A stretch of 64,000 bases of DNA from Caballeronia sp. NK8. GTDB taxonomy: Bacteria; Pseudomonadota; Gammaproteobacteria; Burkholderiales; Burkholderiaceae. The DNA is taken from NCBI RefSeq assembly GCF_018408855.1, contig NZ_AP024325.1, positions 868,001-932,000 of the forward strand. The letters are read 5' to 3'. The notes under the pieces were generated by a model. It was given only the letters and a program-made list of their open reading frames with translations, searched no databases and was not told the origin of the DNA. The translations under genes and the position numbers were made by a program. Below are positions 32,722 through 41,332 of the stretch, piece after piece. How positions within the stretch are numbered: the first letter of the stretch is position 1; every line of letters begins with the position of its first letter.

Positions 32722-34215
32722 TCAGTCGAGCTTCAGCCAGGTGGTCTTCAGCTCGCAGTATTGATCGTGCGCGTAGACCGACTTGTCGCGTCCGCCGAAG
32801 CCGGACTGCTTGAAGCCGCCGAAAGGCGTCGAAAGGTCGCCCTCGCCGAAGCAGTTCACCGTCACGGTGCCCGCGCGGATGCGCGCCGCGATCTTGTGCG
32901 CCTGATTCACGTTATCGGTCCACAGCGATGCCGCGAGTCCGTAGCACGTATCGTTGGCGATTCGCACGGCCTCGTCGACGTCAGCATATTCGATAAAGCA
33001 CACGACGGGGCCGAAGACCTCGTCGCGCGCGATGCTCATCTCCGGCGTGACATTGTCGAAGATGGTCGGCTCGACGAACCAGCCGCCCGTTTCCGTGAGC
33101 GTCGCATTGCCGCCGCAGACGACCCGCGCGCCTTCCGCCTTAGCCTTCTCGATATGACCGAGCACCTTGCGGTAATGCGCTTCCTCGATGAGCGAGCCGA
33201 GCTTGACATCGGGATCGAGCGGATCGCCGGTTTTCCAGCCTTCGAGCACGGCCAGCATCTTCTTCAGCAGTTCATCCTTGTGGCTCGCATGCACCAGGAT
33301 GCGCGAGCCCGCGCTGCAGTTCTCGCCCATGTTCCAGAACGCGGCGGCGACGGCCTGTTCGGCGACGGCATCGAGGTTGGCGACGTCGGGCAGCACGACC
33401 TGCGGATTCTTGCCGCCGCATTCGAGCACGACGCGCTTCAAGTTGGTATCGGCGGAATAGTGCAGGAAACGCTTGCCGGTTTCGGTCGACCCCGTGAACG
33501 CGACGAGATCGACATCCGCATGCGTGCCGAGCGCCTGCCCCGCGCTCTCGCCGAAGCCGGTCACGACGCTGAACACGCCGGGCGGCACGCCCGCTTCAAT
33601 CGCGAGATCGGCGATGCGCAACGTCGACAGCGACGTCTGCTCCGCCGGCTTGACGATCACGCTATTGCCCACCGACAGCGCCGGTCCGATCTTCCACGCC
33701 AGCATCAGCGCCGGGAAATTCCACGGCAGCACCGCGCCGACGACGCCGATCGGCTCGCGCGTGATCATGCTCACGACGCTCGAACCCGAGGGCGAGAGCG
33801 CGTCGTAACGCTTGTCCGTGACCTCGGCGTGCCAGCGGATGCACGCCGCCGATTCGGGGATATCGAGTCCCATGCATTCGCTGATCGGCTTGCCTGCTTC
33901 GAGCGCTTCGAGCAGCGCGAGTTCGTCCGCATTGTCGTCGATGAGTTGCGCGAGGCGCAGCAGGACCGCCTTGCGCTGCGACGGCGCGGCCTTCGACCAC
34001 ACGCCCGATTCGAACGCGTCGCGCGCGGCGACGACTGCGCGGTCGATGTCCTTGGCGTCGCACTTCGCGATTTCCGCGAGCACCTTGCCGGTCGACGGAT
34101 TGCGCGTGCCGAACGTCTCGTTCGAAGCCGCGTTGCAGCGTTGCCCCGCGATGAAGGCGCGGCCGTCCAGCGACAGGTTGTCCGCCATGCGTTGCCATTC
34201 CTGATGCGTCGTCAT
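32722..34215 (-). CDS. Aldehyde dehydrogenase (PuuC-like)
   Basis: 497 residues, normal ALDH length. Catalytic Glu in LECGGKNPQVV, catalytic Cys in GENCSAGSR near residue 300, FTGSTETGKRF and PWNFPALMLAWKIGP present. It is closest in style to gamma-glutamyl-gamma-aminobutyraldehyde dehydrogenases, which oxidise amino-aldehydes with NAD(P)+. Between the flavoenzyme (34233) and the ProC-like gene, so it probably handles an aldehyde made by the flavoenzyme or lyase. Substrate unknown. Confidence 0.9.
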   Translation of the reverse strand: MTTHQEWQRMADNLSLDGRAFIAGQRCNAASNETFGTRNPSTGKVLAEIAKCDAKDIDRAVVAARDAFESGVWSKAAPSQRKAVLLRLAQLIDDNADELALLEALEAGKPISECMGLDIPESAACIRWHAEVTDKRYDALSPSGSSVVSMITREPIGVVGAVLPWNFPALMLAWKIGPALSVGNSVIVKPAEQTSLSTLRIADLAIEAGVPPGVFSVVTGFGESAGQALGTHADVDLVAFTGSTETGKRFLHYSADTNLKRVVLECGGKNPQVVLPDVANLDAVAEQAVAAAFWNMGENCSAGSRILVHASHKDELLKKMLAVLEGWKTGDPLDPDVKLGSLIEEAHYRKVLGHIEKAKAEGARVVCGGNATLTETGGWFVEPTIFDNVTPEMSIARDEVFGPVVCFIEYADVDEAVRIANDTCYGLAASLWTDNVNQAHKIAARIRAGTVTVNCFGEGDLSTPFGGFKQSGFGGRDKSVYAHDQYCELKTTWLKLD

Positions 34216-34232
34216 GTTATGTCCTCACAGAT

Positions 34233-35564
34233 TCAAAGTTCGGCGCCCGCCGAGAATTCCTTCACCCAGATCGCCGCGGATACCGCGACGTCCGCGATCG
34301 GCCGGATCGGCAGCGAGCGCGGATGCGGCTGTTGCAGGAGTTGATTGATCAGATCGTTCGATTGCCCGAGCGCGTGTTCGGCGATCAGCTTGCCCGCCGC
34401 CGAGCCGCGGCTCAGGCCCAGTCCGTTGCAGCCGACCGCCTCGTACACGCCGTCGTCGCGTTGCCCGAAGAGCGCGCCATTGTTCGCCGACAGGCACAGC
34501 GCGCCGCCCCACGTGTATTGCAATTCGACATCCTTCAACATCTGAAAGCGGCGATCGAACGAGCGCTGATGCAGGTGCTTCGCTTTGGCGAGATCGCCTT
34601 CCGATACCGAGAGGTTCGGCCGGAACGCGAAATGGTTGCGCACGCAAATCCGGTTCGTCGCGAGACGGCGCACGGTGGTGCCCATCGGGTCGGCGGGAAT
34701 TAGCGCCCACGAGTTCGTGCCGCCGAGTCGCGCGATTTCTTCATCGCTCATCACGCGCGACATCGACGCGAAGGTATAGACCGGCAGCAGGCCGTTCGGA
34801 TGGCCGCCGAAGGTCGCCGCATACGCGTTGGTGCACAGCACGACGCGCTTCGCTTCGATCCTGCCGTTCGCGAAGCTCAAGAGCTTCATCTGGCCGCGCG
34901 TTTCCATGCCCTTCACCGCGCTCATTTCGAACACGGTCACGTTCGACGGCTGCGTGGCCGCGAGACCGCGCATGAGCGCCGCCGGCTGGACCGTGCTGCA
35001 TCCCGGCGTGAAAAGTGCGCTCTGGTAGAAGCGCGTGCCCGTCACTTTCGCGATCGCGTTTTCGTCGAGCCATTCGCAGGCTTCGCCGATGCGCGCGAGT
35101 CCGTCCGCGAAGTGAGTCAGCGCCGCGTGTCCCTTCTTGTTCACCGACGCGTGATACTTCCCGTCGTCGCGCCAGTCGCAATCGATGCCATGCACCTTGA
35201 CGGTGCTGCGCACATAGTCGATGCCATGCCGTTGCAGCCGCACGTCGGCCTTGTCGGCCTCGACGCTGCGCGAATAACTCTCGCTGCTGATGTCATGCGG
35301 CAAGTCCACGAAAAAGCCGGAGTTGCGGCCCGCCGTCGAGCGTCCGATGCGATCGGCCTCGACGAGCGCGATCGATGCATCGGGCGCAAGCTCCGCGAGC
35401 CGCCGCGCCGCGCACAAACCCGTGATGCCGCCGCCGACCACCACGAAGTCGAAGCGCTGCTCACCCGTCACGCCCTTCGCGGGCGCGGCGGGCGGCAGGC
35501 TTTCCCACCAGCCATTGACGCCATCGGGTGCGGGAAACCGCACGAAGTCCAGTTTCGAGGCCAT
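34233..35564 (-). CDS. FAD-dependent amine/amino-acid oxidoreductase (DAO family)
   Basis: 443 residues. FAD-binding VVVGGGITGLCAARRLAE near residue 40, the second flavin contact ALVEADRIGRSTAGRN, and the C-terminal YEAVGCNGLGLSRGSAAGKLIAE. Members oxidise secondary or tertiary amines (sarcosine, dimethylglycine, gamma-glutamylputrescine) or D-amino acids. An N-terminal extension of 38 residues precedes the Rossmann fold, as in PuuB-like enzymes. Located between a DapA-family lyase (7 bases) and an ALDH (17 bases), firmly inside the operon. The choice between N-demethylase and D-hydroxyproline-type dehydrogenase is open. Confidence 0.85.
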   Translation of the reverse strand: MASKLDFVRFPAPDGVNGWWESLPPAAPAKGVTGEQRFDFVVVGGGITGLCAARRLAELAPDASIALVEADRIGRSTAGRNSGFFVDLPHDISSESYSRSVEADKADVRLQRHGIDYVRSTVKVHGIDCDWRDDGKYHASVNKKGHAALTHFADGLARIGEACEWLDENAIAKVTGTRFYQSALFTPGCSTVQPAALMRGLAATQPSNVTVFEMSAVKGMETRGQMKLLSFANGRIEAKRVVLCTNAYAATFGGHPNGLLPVYTFASMSRVMSDEEIARLGGTNSWALIPADPMGTTVRRLATNRICVRNHFAFRPNLSVSEGDLAKAKHLHQRSFDRRFQMLKDVELQYTWGGALCLSANNGALFGQRDDGVYEAVGCNGLGLSRGSAAGKLIAEHALGQSNDLINQLLQQPHPRSLPIRPIADVAVSAAIWVKEFSAGAEL

Positions 35565-35571
35565 GCAGGTT

Positions 35572-36459
35572 TTACTGAGCGTTGCGCAGCAGGGGTTGAA
35601 CGATCTTCGCGAAAGCGCTGCGCTCGCCGTCGTTGAGCGTGCCGAGCGGCGCGCGCGCGTTGCCCACGCGCGTGCCGGCGAGTTCGCATCCGTAACGCAC
35701 GTACTGGATGAATTTGCCGCTGCGCTCCAGCAGTTCGAGCACCGGCAGGAGCTGCGTCATCAGCTTGCGGCCCGTGACGAAGTCGCCGCGTTTCACACAG
35801 GCTTCGAGCAGATCGGTATGCGCTTCGGGCAGGAAGTTCGACGCGCCCGCGACCCAGCTTCGCACGCCCCATGCGAAGAATTCGAGCGCCTGATCGTCCA
35901 TGCCGCAGCTCAACAAGAAGCGGTCCGGCAGATGCGTCGCGAGATGATGCAGATGCGCGATGTCGCCCGTGCTCTCTTTCATCGCCGCGAAGTTGGGGCG
36001 TTCGAGCAGCTTGTCGAGCACTTCATCGCCGATCGCCGTGCCGGTGCGCGCCGGGAAGTTGTAGAGCATGACCGGCATGTCGAGCGCGTCATCGACCTTC
36101 AAGAGATGGTCGAGCAGTTCGTCCTGCGTCGGCTGCACGTAGTAAGGCGCGGCGACCAGCAACGCGTTATAACCCGCGCGCTTCGCTTCCTGACCCAGAA
36201 GCAGCACTTCCTTCGTCGTGGTCGCGTTGATGCCTGCCGTGAGATACGTCTTGCCGCCGACCGCGGACGCCACCGTGTCGAACGTCTTCACGCGCTCTTC
36301 GAAGCTGAGCGCGTAGTATTCGCCGGTGGTGCCGCCCACGCCCAGGCCCGAGACGCGGCCGACGAGACTGGCGGCGTGCTTGCCGAGCAGGTCGTGATCG
36401 ATTTCGCCGTCGGCCTTGAACGGGGTGACGAGCGGAGTATGTACGCCTTCGAAGCTCAT
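35572..36459 (-). CDS. DapA/NAL-superfamily lyase or synthase
   Basis: 295 residues, (beta/alpha)8 class-I aldolase fold. GGTTGEYYALS is the pyruvate-carboxylate binding motif, LYNFPARTG contains the catalytic Tyr, and the Schiff-base Lys lies in AAMKESTGD. Relatives include 4-hydroxy-tetrahydrodipicolinate synthase, N-acetylneuraminate lyase, keto-deoxy-sugar-acid dehydratases and 1-pyrroline-4-hydroxy-2-carboxylate deaminase. It is in an operon of amine or quaternary-ammonium catabolism, so the catabolic members are more likely than lysine biosynthesis. Exact reaction unknown. Confidence 0.82.
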   Translation of the reverse strand: MSFEGVHTPLVTPFKADGEIDHDLLGKHAASLVGRVSGLGVGGTTGEYYALSFEERVKTFDTVASAVGGKTYLTAGINATTTKEVLLLGQEAKRAGYNALLVAAPYYVQPTQDELLDHLLKVDDALDMPVMLYNFPARTGTAIGDEVLDKLLERPNFAAMKESTGDIAHLHHLATHLPDRFLLSCGMDDQALEFFAWGVRSWVAGASNFLPEAHTDLLEACVKRGDFVTGRKLMTQLLPVLELLERSGKFIQYVRYGCELAGTRVGNARAPLGTLNDGERSAFAKIVQPLLRNAQ

Positions 36460-36507
36460 GTCAGTCTCTCTAATGAATGGATCGTGTGTGATCGTGCGGG
36501 ACGCGCG

Positions 36508-37803
36508 TCAGATGAGTGCTTCCGCATGTGAATAGATCGGGAAGGTGTTGCAGAGATCGCGCACGCGGGCGCGCACCGCGCGCTCCACGTGCACGTCGCC
36601 ATTCGGTTCGCGTTCGAGCGCGGCCAGGACGTCGAGAATCATTTCGCCGACCTGTTCGAACTGCGCGGCACCGAAGCCGCGCGTGGTCGCGGCAGGCGTG
36701 CCGAGACGGATGCCCGAGGTCACCATCGGGCTTTCGGTATCGAAAGGAATGCCGTTCTTGTTGCATGTGATGCCCGCGCGTTCCAGCGCCTTCTCTGCCT
36801 GCGTGCCGGTGAGACGCTTGCCGCGCAGATCGACGAGCAGCAGATGGTTGTCCGTGCCGCCCGTCACGAGGCTCAGGCCGCCGGCTTGCAGCACCTTGCC
36901 CAAGGCCTGCGCGTTGCGCAGCACGCGATCGATATACGCGCTGAACTCGGGCCGCAACGCTTCGCCGAACGCGACCGCCTTGCCGGCGATCACATGCATG
37001 AGCGGACCGCATTGCAGGCCCGGGAATACCGCCGAGTCGATCTTTCTGGCGATCTCGCCGTTGTTGGTGAGGATGAAGCCGCCGCGCGGGCCGCGCAGCG
37101 TCTTGTGCGTCGTGGACGTGACGACGTCGGCGAACGGCACTGGATTCTGATGCCGCCCCGTCGCGACGATGCCCGCGATATGCGCCATGTCCACCATCAA
37201 CAGCGCGCCGACGCTGTCCGCGATCTCGCGGAACGCCGCGAAATCGAGCGCGCGCGGATACGCCGAATATCCGGCGATGATCAGCTTCGGGCGATGCTGC
37301 TCCGCGAGCCGCCGGACTTCGTCGTAATCGATGCGCAGCGTGTCCGGGTTCACGCCGTACTGCACCGCGTTGAACCATTTGCCCGACAGCGCCGGACGCG
37401 CGCCGTGCGTGAGATGGCCGCCCGCATCGAGCGACATGCCCATCACGGTGTCGCCGGGCCTGAGCAGCGCCAGCATCACCGCGCCGTTCGCCTGCGCACC
37501 CGAATGCGGCTGCACGTTGGCGAACCCGGCGTCGAACAGCGCCTTCACGCGGTCGATCGCCAGCGCCTCGATGCGATCGACATGTTCGCAGCCGCCGTAG
37601 TAACGCTTCGACGGATAGCCTTCGGCGTACTTGTTCGTCAGCACGGTGCCCTGCGCTTCCATCACCGCCGACGACACGATATTTTCGGATGCAATCAGTT
37701 CGATCTGCGTTTGCTGACGGCGCAACTCCAACGCGATCTCCGATGCGATCACGGGATCGTGGCTCTGCAGGCTCTCGCCAAAGAAGCGCGAATACTCGTT
37801 CAC
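36508..37803 (-). CDS. glyA: Serine hydroxymethyltransferase
   Basis: 431 residues, PLP-dependent, interconverting glycine plus methylene-tetrahydrofolate with serine. The PLP Lys lies in [12 protein letters not shown], with SHMT hallmarks [20 protein letters not shown] and [12 protein letters not shown]. The start is a GTG at 37803 (NEYSRFFGE follows), supported by GGAG eight bases upstream; longer frames are shadow. A glyA paralog inside a transporter-catabolic operon is unusual. It may use methylene-tetrahydrofolate produced by oxidative N-demethylation, turning glycine into serine. A housekeeping glyA is expected elsewhere. Confidence 0.93.
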   Translation of the reverse strand: MNEYSRFFGESLQSHDPVIASEIALELRRQQTQIELIASENIVSSAVMEAQGTVLTNKYAEGYPSKRYYGGCEHVDRIEALAIDRVKALFDAGFANVQPHSGAQANGAVMLALLRPGDTVMGMSLDAGGHLTHGARPALSGKWFNAVQYGVNPDTLRIDYDEVRRLAEQHRPKLIIAGYSAYPRALDFAAFREIADSVGALLMVDMAHIAGIVATGRHQNPVPFADVVTSTTHKTLRGPRGGFILTNNGEIARKIDSAVFPGLQCGPLMHVIAGKAVAFGEALRPEFSAYIDRVLRNAQALGKVLQAGGLSLVTGGTDNHLLLVDLRGKRLTGTQAEKALERAGITCNKNGIPFDTESPMVTSGIRLGTPAATTRGFGAAQFEQVGEMILDVLAALEREPNGDVHVERAVRARVRDLCNTFPIYSHAEALI

Positions 37804-37837
37804 GGGAAATACTCCGAAGGTGTCGTGCACTACAGCC

Positions 37838-38719
37838 TTACTGTTCGAGCCACGCCTTGACCTTGTCCGGATGCGCGTCGACGAACTTCTTCGCGGCCGT
37901 GGCGTAGTCGTTGGTCGAATTGCCTTCGAACTCGATAGCCTCGACATCCGCGAGCGTCAGCTTGAGATGCTTGAAGAAGACATCCGCGCGCGGGAACTTC
38001 TTCGCGAACTGTTTCGATGCGAACGCGTGAACCTGCTCTTCGCCGCCGAGCGTGCCCTTCGGGTCCTTCAGATAGCGCATCTGCCACTTCTGGAACAGCC
38101 AGTGCGGGCTCCATACCGTCGCGACGATCCACTGCTTCGAACCATACGCGCGCTGAACCGACGCGAGCATGCCGGCCTCGCTCGACGATTGCAGCTTGTA
38201 GCCCGACAGGTCGTAGGCCTTGATGGTCTTCTCCGACGCCTGCATGAGACCGCCGCCCGGCTCGATGCCCTGGATCACGCCGTTGAGCTGCTTCTGCACT
38301 TCGGGTTTCTTCAGGTCTTCGATCGACGAAAGCTGCGATTCGGGCACATACGCGGGCACGGCCCAGCCGTTCTTGCCGCCCGTGTAGATGATGCCGACGT
38401 CGTCGAGCGTGTCCTTGTAGCGCGCGACATACTGACCGTGCGTCACCGGCAGCCAGCCGCCGACCATGATGTCCAGATCGCCGCGCGACACGCCCTGATA
38501 CTGGATGCCGATGTCCGCCTGAACGAACTGCACCGGCTGCTGAAGCTTGGTTTCGAGCACGTACTTCGCGACATTGGCGACCGCGAGCACATCGGCCCAG
38601 TTCGTGACCGCGATCTTGAGCGGCTCGGCGGACATCGCCGGACTCGCGCCGACCCCGAACGCCACGATGGCCGGCGTCACTATCTTGACTATCAATGATT
38701 TGATGAAGCTGTTTTTCAT
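37838..38719 (-). CDS. Glycine betaine/choline-type ABC transporter substrate-binding protein
   Basis: 293 residues. Signal peptide with hydrophobic core [13 protein letters not shown] and cleavage near MSA|EP, then the OpuAC fold with aromatic-cage motif candidates [17 protein letters not shown] and [18 protein letters not shown] (Trp-rich, the quaternary-amine box). It captures a betaine-like ligand in the periplasm and feeds the permease. 34 bases precede glyA and 55 bases separate it from the permease. Confidence 0.88.
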   Translation of the reverse strand: MKNSFIKSLIVKIVTPAIVAFGVGASPAMSAEPLKIAVTNWADVLAVANVAKYVLETKLQQPVQFVQADIGIQYQGVSRGDLDIMVGGWLPVTHGQYVARYKDTLDDVGIIYTGGKNGWAVPAYVPESQLSSIEDLKKPEVQKQLNGVIQGIEPGGGLMQASEKTIKAYDLSGYKLQSSSEAGMLASVQRAYGSKQWIVATVWSPHWLFQKWQMRYLKDPKGTLGGEEQVHAFASKQFAKKFPRADVFFKHLKLTLADVEAIEFEGNSTNDYATAAKKFVDAHPDKVKAWLEQ

Positions 38720-38774
38720 TTCGGACTCCGTATCTGACGATTCAGTATTGGGTGGTTTCGGGGATGTTTCTGTA

Positions 38775-39665
38775 TCAGGTTTGCGCGGCCTTGCCCGGCG
38801 CGGCCGGCTTGACCGGCGTGGACACGACCTTCTTCTTTGCCTTCTTCGACTTCACGCCGAAACTCTCCGTCAGGCGATCGAGGATGATCGCGAGCAGCAC
38901 CACGCCGAGTCCGCCTTCGAAACCGATGCCGATATCGAGCCGCTGAATGCCGCTCAACACGTATTCGCCGAGCCCGCCCGCGCCGATCATCGAAGCGACC
39001 ACCACCATCGACAGCGCCATCATGATGGTCTGGTTCACGCCTGCCATGATCGAAGGCAATGCATTGGGCAGTTGAATCTTCCAGAGCAGTTGCGCATCCG
39101 TGCTGCCGAACGAGCGGCCCGCTTCGAGCAATTCCTCACGCACCTGGCGGATGCCGAGCGTCGTCAGGCGCACTACCGGCGGCATCGCGAACACGATCGT
39201 GGCGATCACCGCGGGCACGCGGCCCAGACCGAACAGAATGACCGCCGGAATCAGATATACGAAGGCGGGCATGGTCTGCATGAAGTCGAGCAGCGAGCGC
39301 AGCACCACTTCCACACGCCGGTTGCGCGCGCCCCAGATGCCGAGCGGCACGCCGATCACGAGACTGAAGAAGGTCGCCGCGACGACCAGCGCGAGTGTCG
39401 AAACCGTCTGCGCCCACAGGCCCATGTAGTTGATCACCCAGAGCGCCGCGCCGACGAACACCGCGAACACCACACCCTTTCTCCACAGCGCGAGCGCCAT
39501 CAGAAGCACGAGCATCACGATGAACGGCACCGCGCCCAGGCCGTCTTCGAGCACCTTGATGACCGCGCCGAGCGCGGCCGAGAATGCGTCGAAACCGCCG
39601 CGAAAATGCGAGAAAAGAAAGTTGACCGCGTCTTCCGCGAACTTTCCAAAGATCGATGAATTCAT
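38775..39665 (-). CDS. Betaine-type ABC transporter permease (ProW/OpuAB-like)
   Basis: 296 residues with about six or seven helices and the permease coupling motif [20 protein letters not shown], followed by [21 protein letters not shown]. The long N-terminal segment ([17 protein letters not shown]) resembles ProW. The ATG at 39665 overlaps the ATPase stop (ATGA). The C-terminal tail ([19 protein letters not shown]) is Lys/Pro-rich and cytoplasmic. Confidence 0.88.
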   Translation of the reverse strand: MNSSIFGKFAEDAVNFLFSHFRGGFDAFSAALGAVIKVLEDGLGAVPFIVMLVLLMALALWRKGVVFAVFVGAALWVINYMGLWAQTVSTLALVVAATFFSLVIGVPLGIWGARNRRVEVVLRSLLDFMQTMPAFVYLIPAVILFGLGRVPAVIATIVFAMPPVVRLTTLGIRQVREELLEAGRSFGSTDAQLLWKIQLPNALPSIMAGVNQTIMMALSMVVVASMIGAGGLGEYVLSGIQRLDIGIGFEGGLGVVLLAIILDRLTESFGVKSKKAKKKVVSTPVKPAAPGKAAQT

Positions 39666-40948
39666 GCTGCTCTCCGCTCCATGACCTGCTTGAGAATCGT
39701 GCGGCAGGACACCACACCCGCGAGTCTGCCTTGCTCATCCGTGACCGGGACGTCGTGCTCCTGACCGAGTGCGATCGCCGCAAGCTGATGCAGATCGGCC
39801 GTGAGCGGAACCGCCGCGACGTCGCGCAGAAGCGCGTCGCTGATCGGCCGGGTTCCGCTCTTGTGCAGCGATGCGGGCGTCACGCAGCCCTGATAACGGC
39901 CCGCTTCATCGCAGACGTAGCCGCATTCGGCGCCGCTGTCGATCAGGCTGTTCAGATAGCGCTCGGACGGCGCGCTGGTGTTGCACGCGATGAGACCGCG
40001 TTCCACCTTCGTCATCAGGCTCGATGCTTCGAGGAAGCGCGAGACATCGACATTGCGGAAGAAGTCGCGCACGTAGTCATCGGCGGGAGACTGGATGAGT
40101 TCGGCGGGCGTGCCGACCTGAATCAGGCGGCCGTCCTTCATGATGCCGATGCGCCCGCCGATCTTCACCGCTTCCTCGATATCGTGCGAAATGAAAACGA
40201 TCGTGCGCTGCTCTTCCTTCTGCAGCCGCAGCAATTCGTTCTGCATCTCGAAGCGGATCAGCGGATCGAGCGCGGAGAACGCTTCGTCCATCAACAGCAC
40301 CGAGGGATTGACCGCCAGCGCGCGAGCCAAGCCCACGCGCTGCTGCATGCCGCCCGACAGTTCGCTCGGCAGCAGCTTCTCGTACGATGCGAGGCCGACT
40401 CGCGTCAACGCGGCGCGCGCCACTTCATATCGATCAGCCTTCTTCTTGCCCGCGACTTCGAGGCCATAGGCAATGTTGTCGATGACGGATCGATTCGGCA
40501 GCAACGCGAACGACTGGAACACCATCGCCATTTTTTCGCGGCGCACGGCGCGCAGCTCGGGCATGCTCATCGGCGCGATGTCGCGGCCTTCGAGGATCAC
40601 CTGGCCGGAGGTCGGCTCGATCAGGCGGTTGAGCAGGCGCACGAGCGTGGATTTGCCGGAGCCGGACAGGCCCATGATGACGAAGATCTCGCCGGCGTTG
40701 ACGGCCAGGCTGACATCGTCGACGGCGACCATGTTGCCGGTCTGCGCGAAGATTTCGTTGCGGCCGAGGCCCTGGTTCAAAAGCTCCTGTGCGCGCTCCG
40801 GCTTCGCGCCGAAGATCTTCGAAAGGTTCCTGACCGTGAGAATCTCGGTCTGGGACACCGCTACCGAGCGGGACGGCGATACGGTTCCAGACTGCGAGGA
40901 AGCCGGATTCGTGACGTCGTTCGGTGCGAGAGTCAGGTTGGGAATCAT
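39662..40948 (-). CDS. Betaine-type ABC transporter ATPase (ProV-like) with CBS domains
   Basis: 428 residues. Walker [10 protein letters not shown], signature LSGGMQQRV, Walker [12 protein letters not shown] and H-loop FISHD. A C-terminal region from about residue 310 ([13 protein letters not shown] and [13 protein letters not shown]) carries a tandem CBS module, the ionic-strength or osmotic sensor of ProV/OpuAA. The ATG at 40948 ([11 protein letters not shown]) has AGGTG upstream. It is the first gene of the operon that runs to 31934. Its first 40 residues are a non-conserved polar extension. Confidence 0.9.
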   Translation of the reverse strand: MIPNLTLAPNDVTNPASSQSGTVSPSRSVAVSQTEILTVRNLSKIFGAKPERAQELLNQGLGRNEIFAQTGNMVAVDDVSLAVNAGEIFVIMGLSGSGKSTLVRLLNRLIEPTSGQVILEGRDIAPMSMPELRAVRREKMAMVFQSFALLPNRSVIDNIAYGLEVAGKKKADRYEVARAALTRVGLASYEKLLPSELSGGMQQRVGLARALAVNPSVLLMDEAFSALDPLIRFEMQNELLRLQKEEQRTIVFISHDIEEAVKIGGRIGIMKDGRLIQVGTPAELIQSPADDYVRDFFRNVDVSRFLEASSLMTKVERGLIACNTSAPSERYLNSLIDSGAECGYVCDEAGRYQGCVTPASLHKSGTRPISDALLRDVAAVPLTADLHQLAAIALGQEHDVPVTDEQGRLAGVVSCRTILKQVMERRAA

Positions 40949-41332
40949 CGGGGCATTCACCTGGCAAGTTCGAAAAGGGATTTGTCGCTGCCGGAACATC
41001 CCGGCGTTCGTAGCGTTGAATGAAGCGTACCTGTCCAATTCCGATCACCCACCGACATTTTCTGAGCACTTTCCGATACTTCTGGTAATGCAAGCGCGCG
41101 GTGCAGCCGATGCTTAACAATGGCGCATCGATGCGTTATCTCGGGAGCGGTATGACTGGCAAGGCTTTGCGGTCGAGGGGCTGGCGCGCGGATGGCATTC
41201 GTCGCGCGAGCTTACGGAAAGGACGCTAGGGAATGCCCCTAGATGGAGCCGGTTGGATAACTTTTTCTGTGGTAAACGCGCCGACGCCGCGCATTAAAGC
41301 GCGGCGTCGATTACATCGAATCGGCGAGTGGA
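40949..41332. other. Intergenic region between the ProV-like and DipZ genes
   Basis: 384 bases without a gene. It should contain the promoter of the ProV-like operon (minus strand), but no good hexamers were picked. Two structures stand out: CTAGGG-AATGC-CCCTAG (41226-41242), a candidate LuxR-type response-regulator site, and a strong hairpin at 41282-41309 near the DipZ stop. The rest shows nothing recognisable. Confidence 0.5.
41282..41309 (-). terminator. Strong GC hairpin downstream of dipZ, probable terminator
   Basis: CGACGCCGCGC, 6-base ATTAAA loop, GCGCGGCGTCG: perfect 11-base stem, 24 bases past the DipZ stop on the minus strand. It is followed only by a weak T-stretch (GTTTACC), so termination may need help. 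Confidence 0.65.

Noticed and set aside
35572..36459. Lysine-biosynthesis dapA
   Set aside because: It lies in a catabolic operon and the active-site surroundings (YNFPARTG) fit the wider NAL superfamily; biosynthetic identity cannot be supported.
37804..37837. Glycine riboswitch ahead of glyA
   Set aside because: The gap is only 34 bases and no tandem aptamer can fit.
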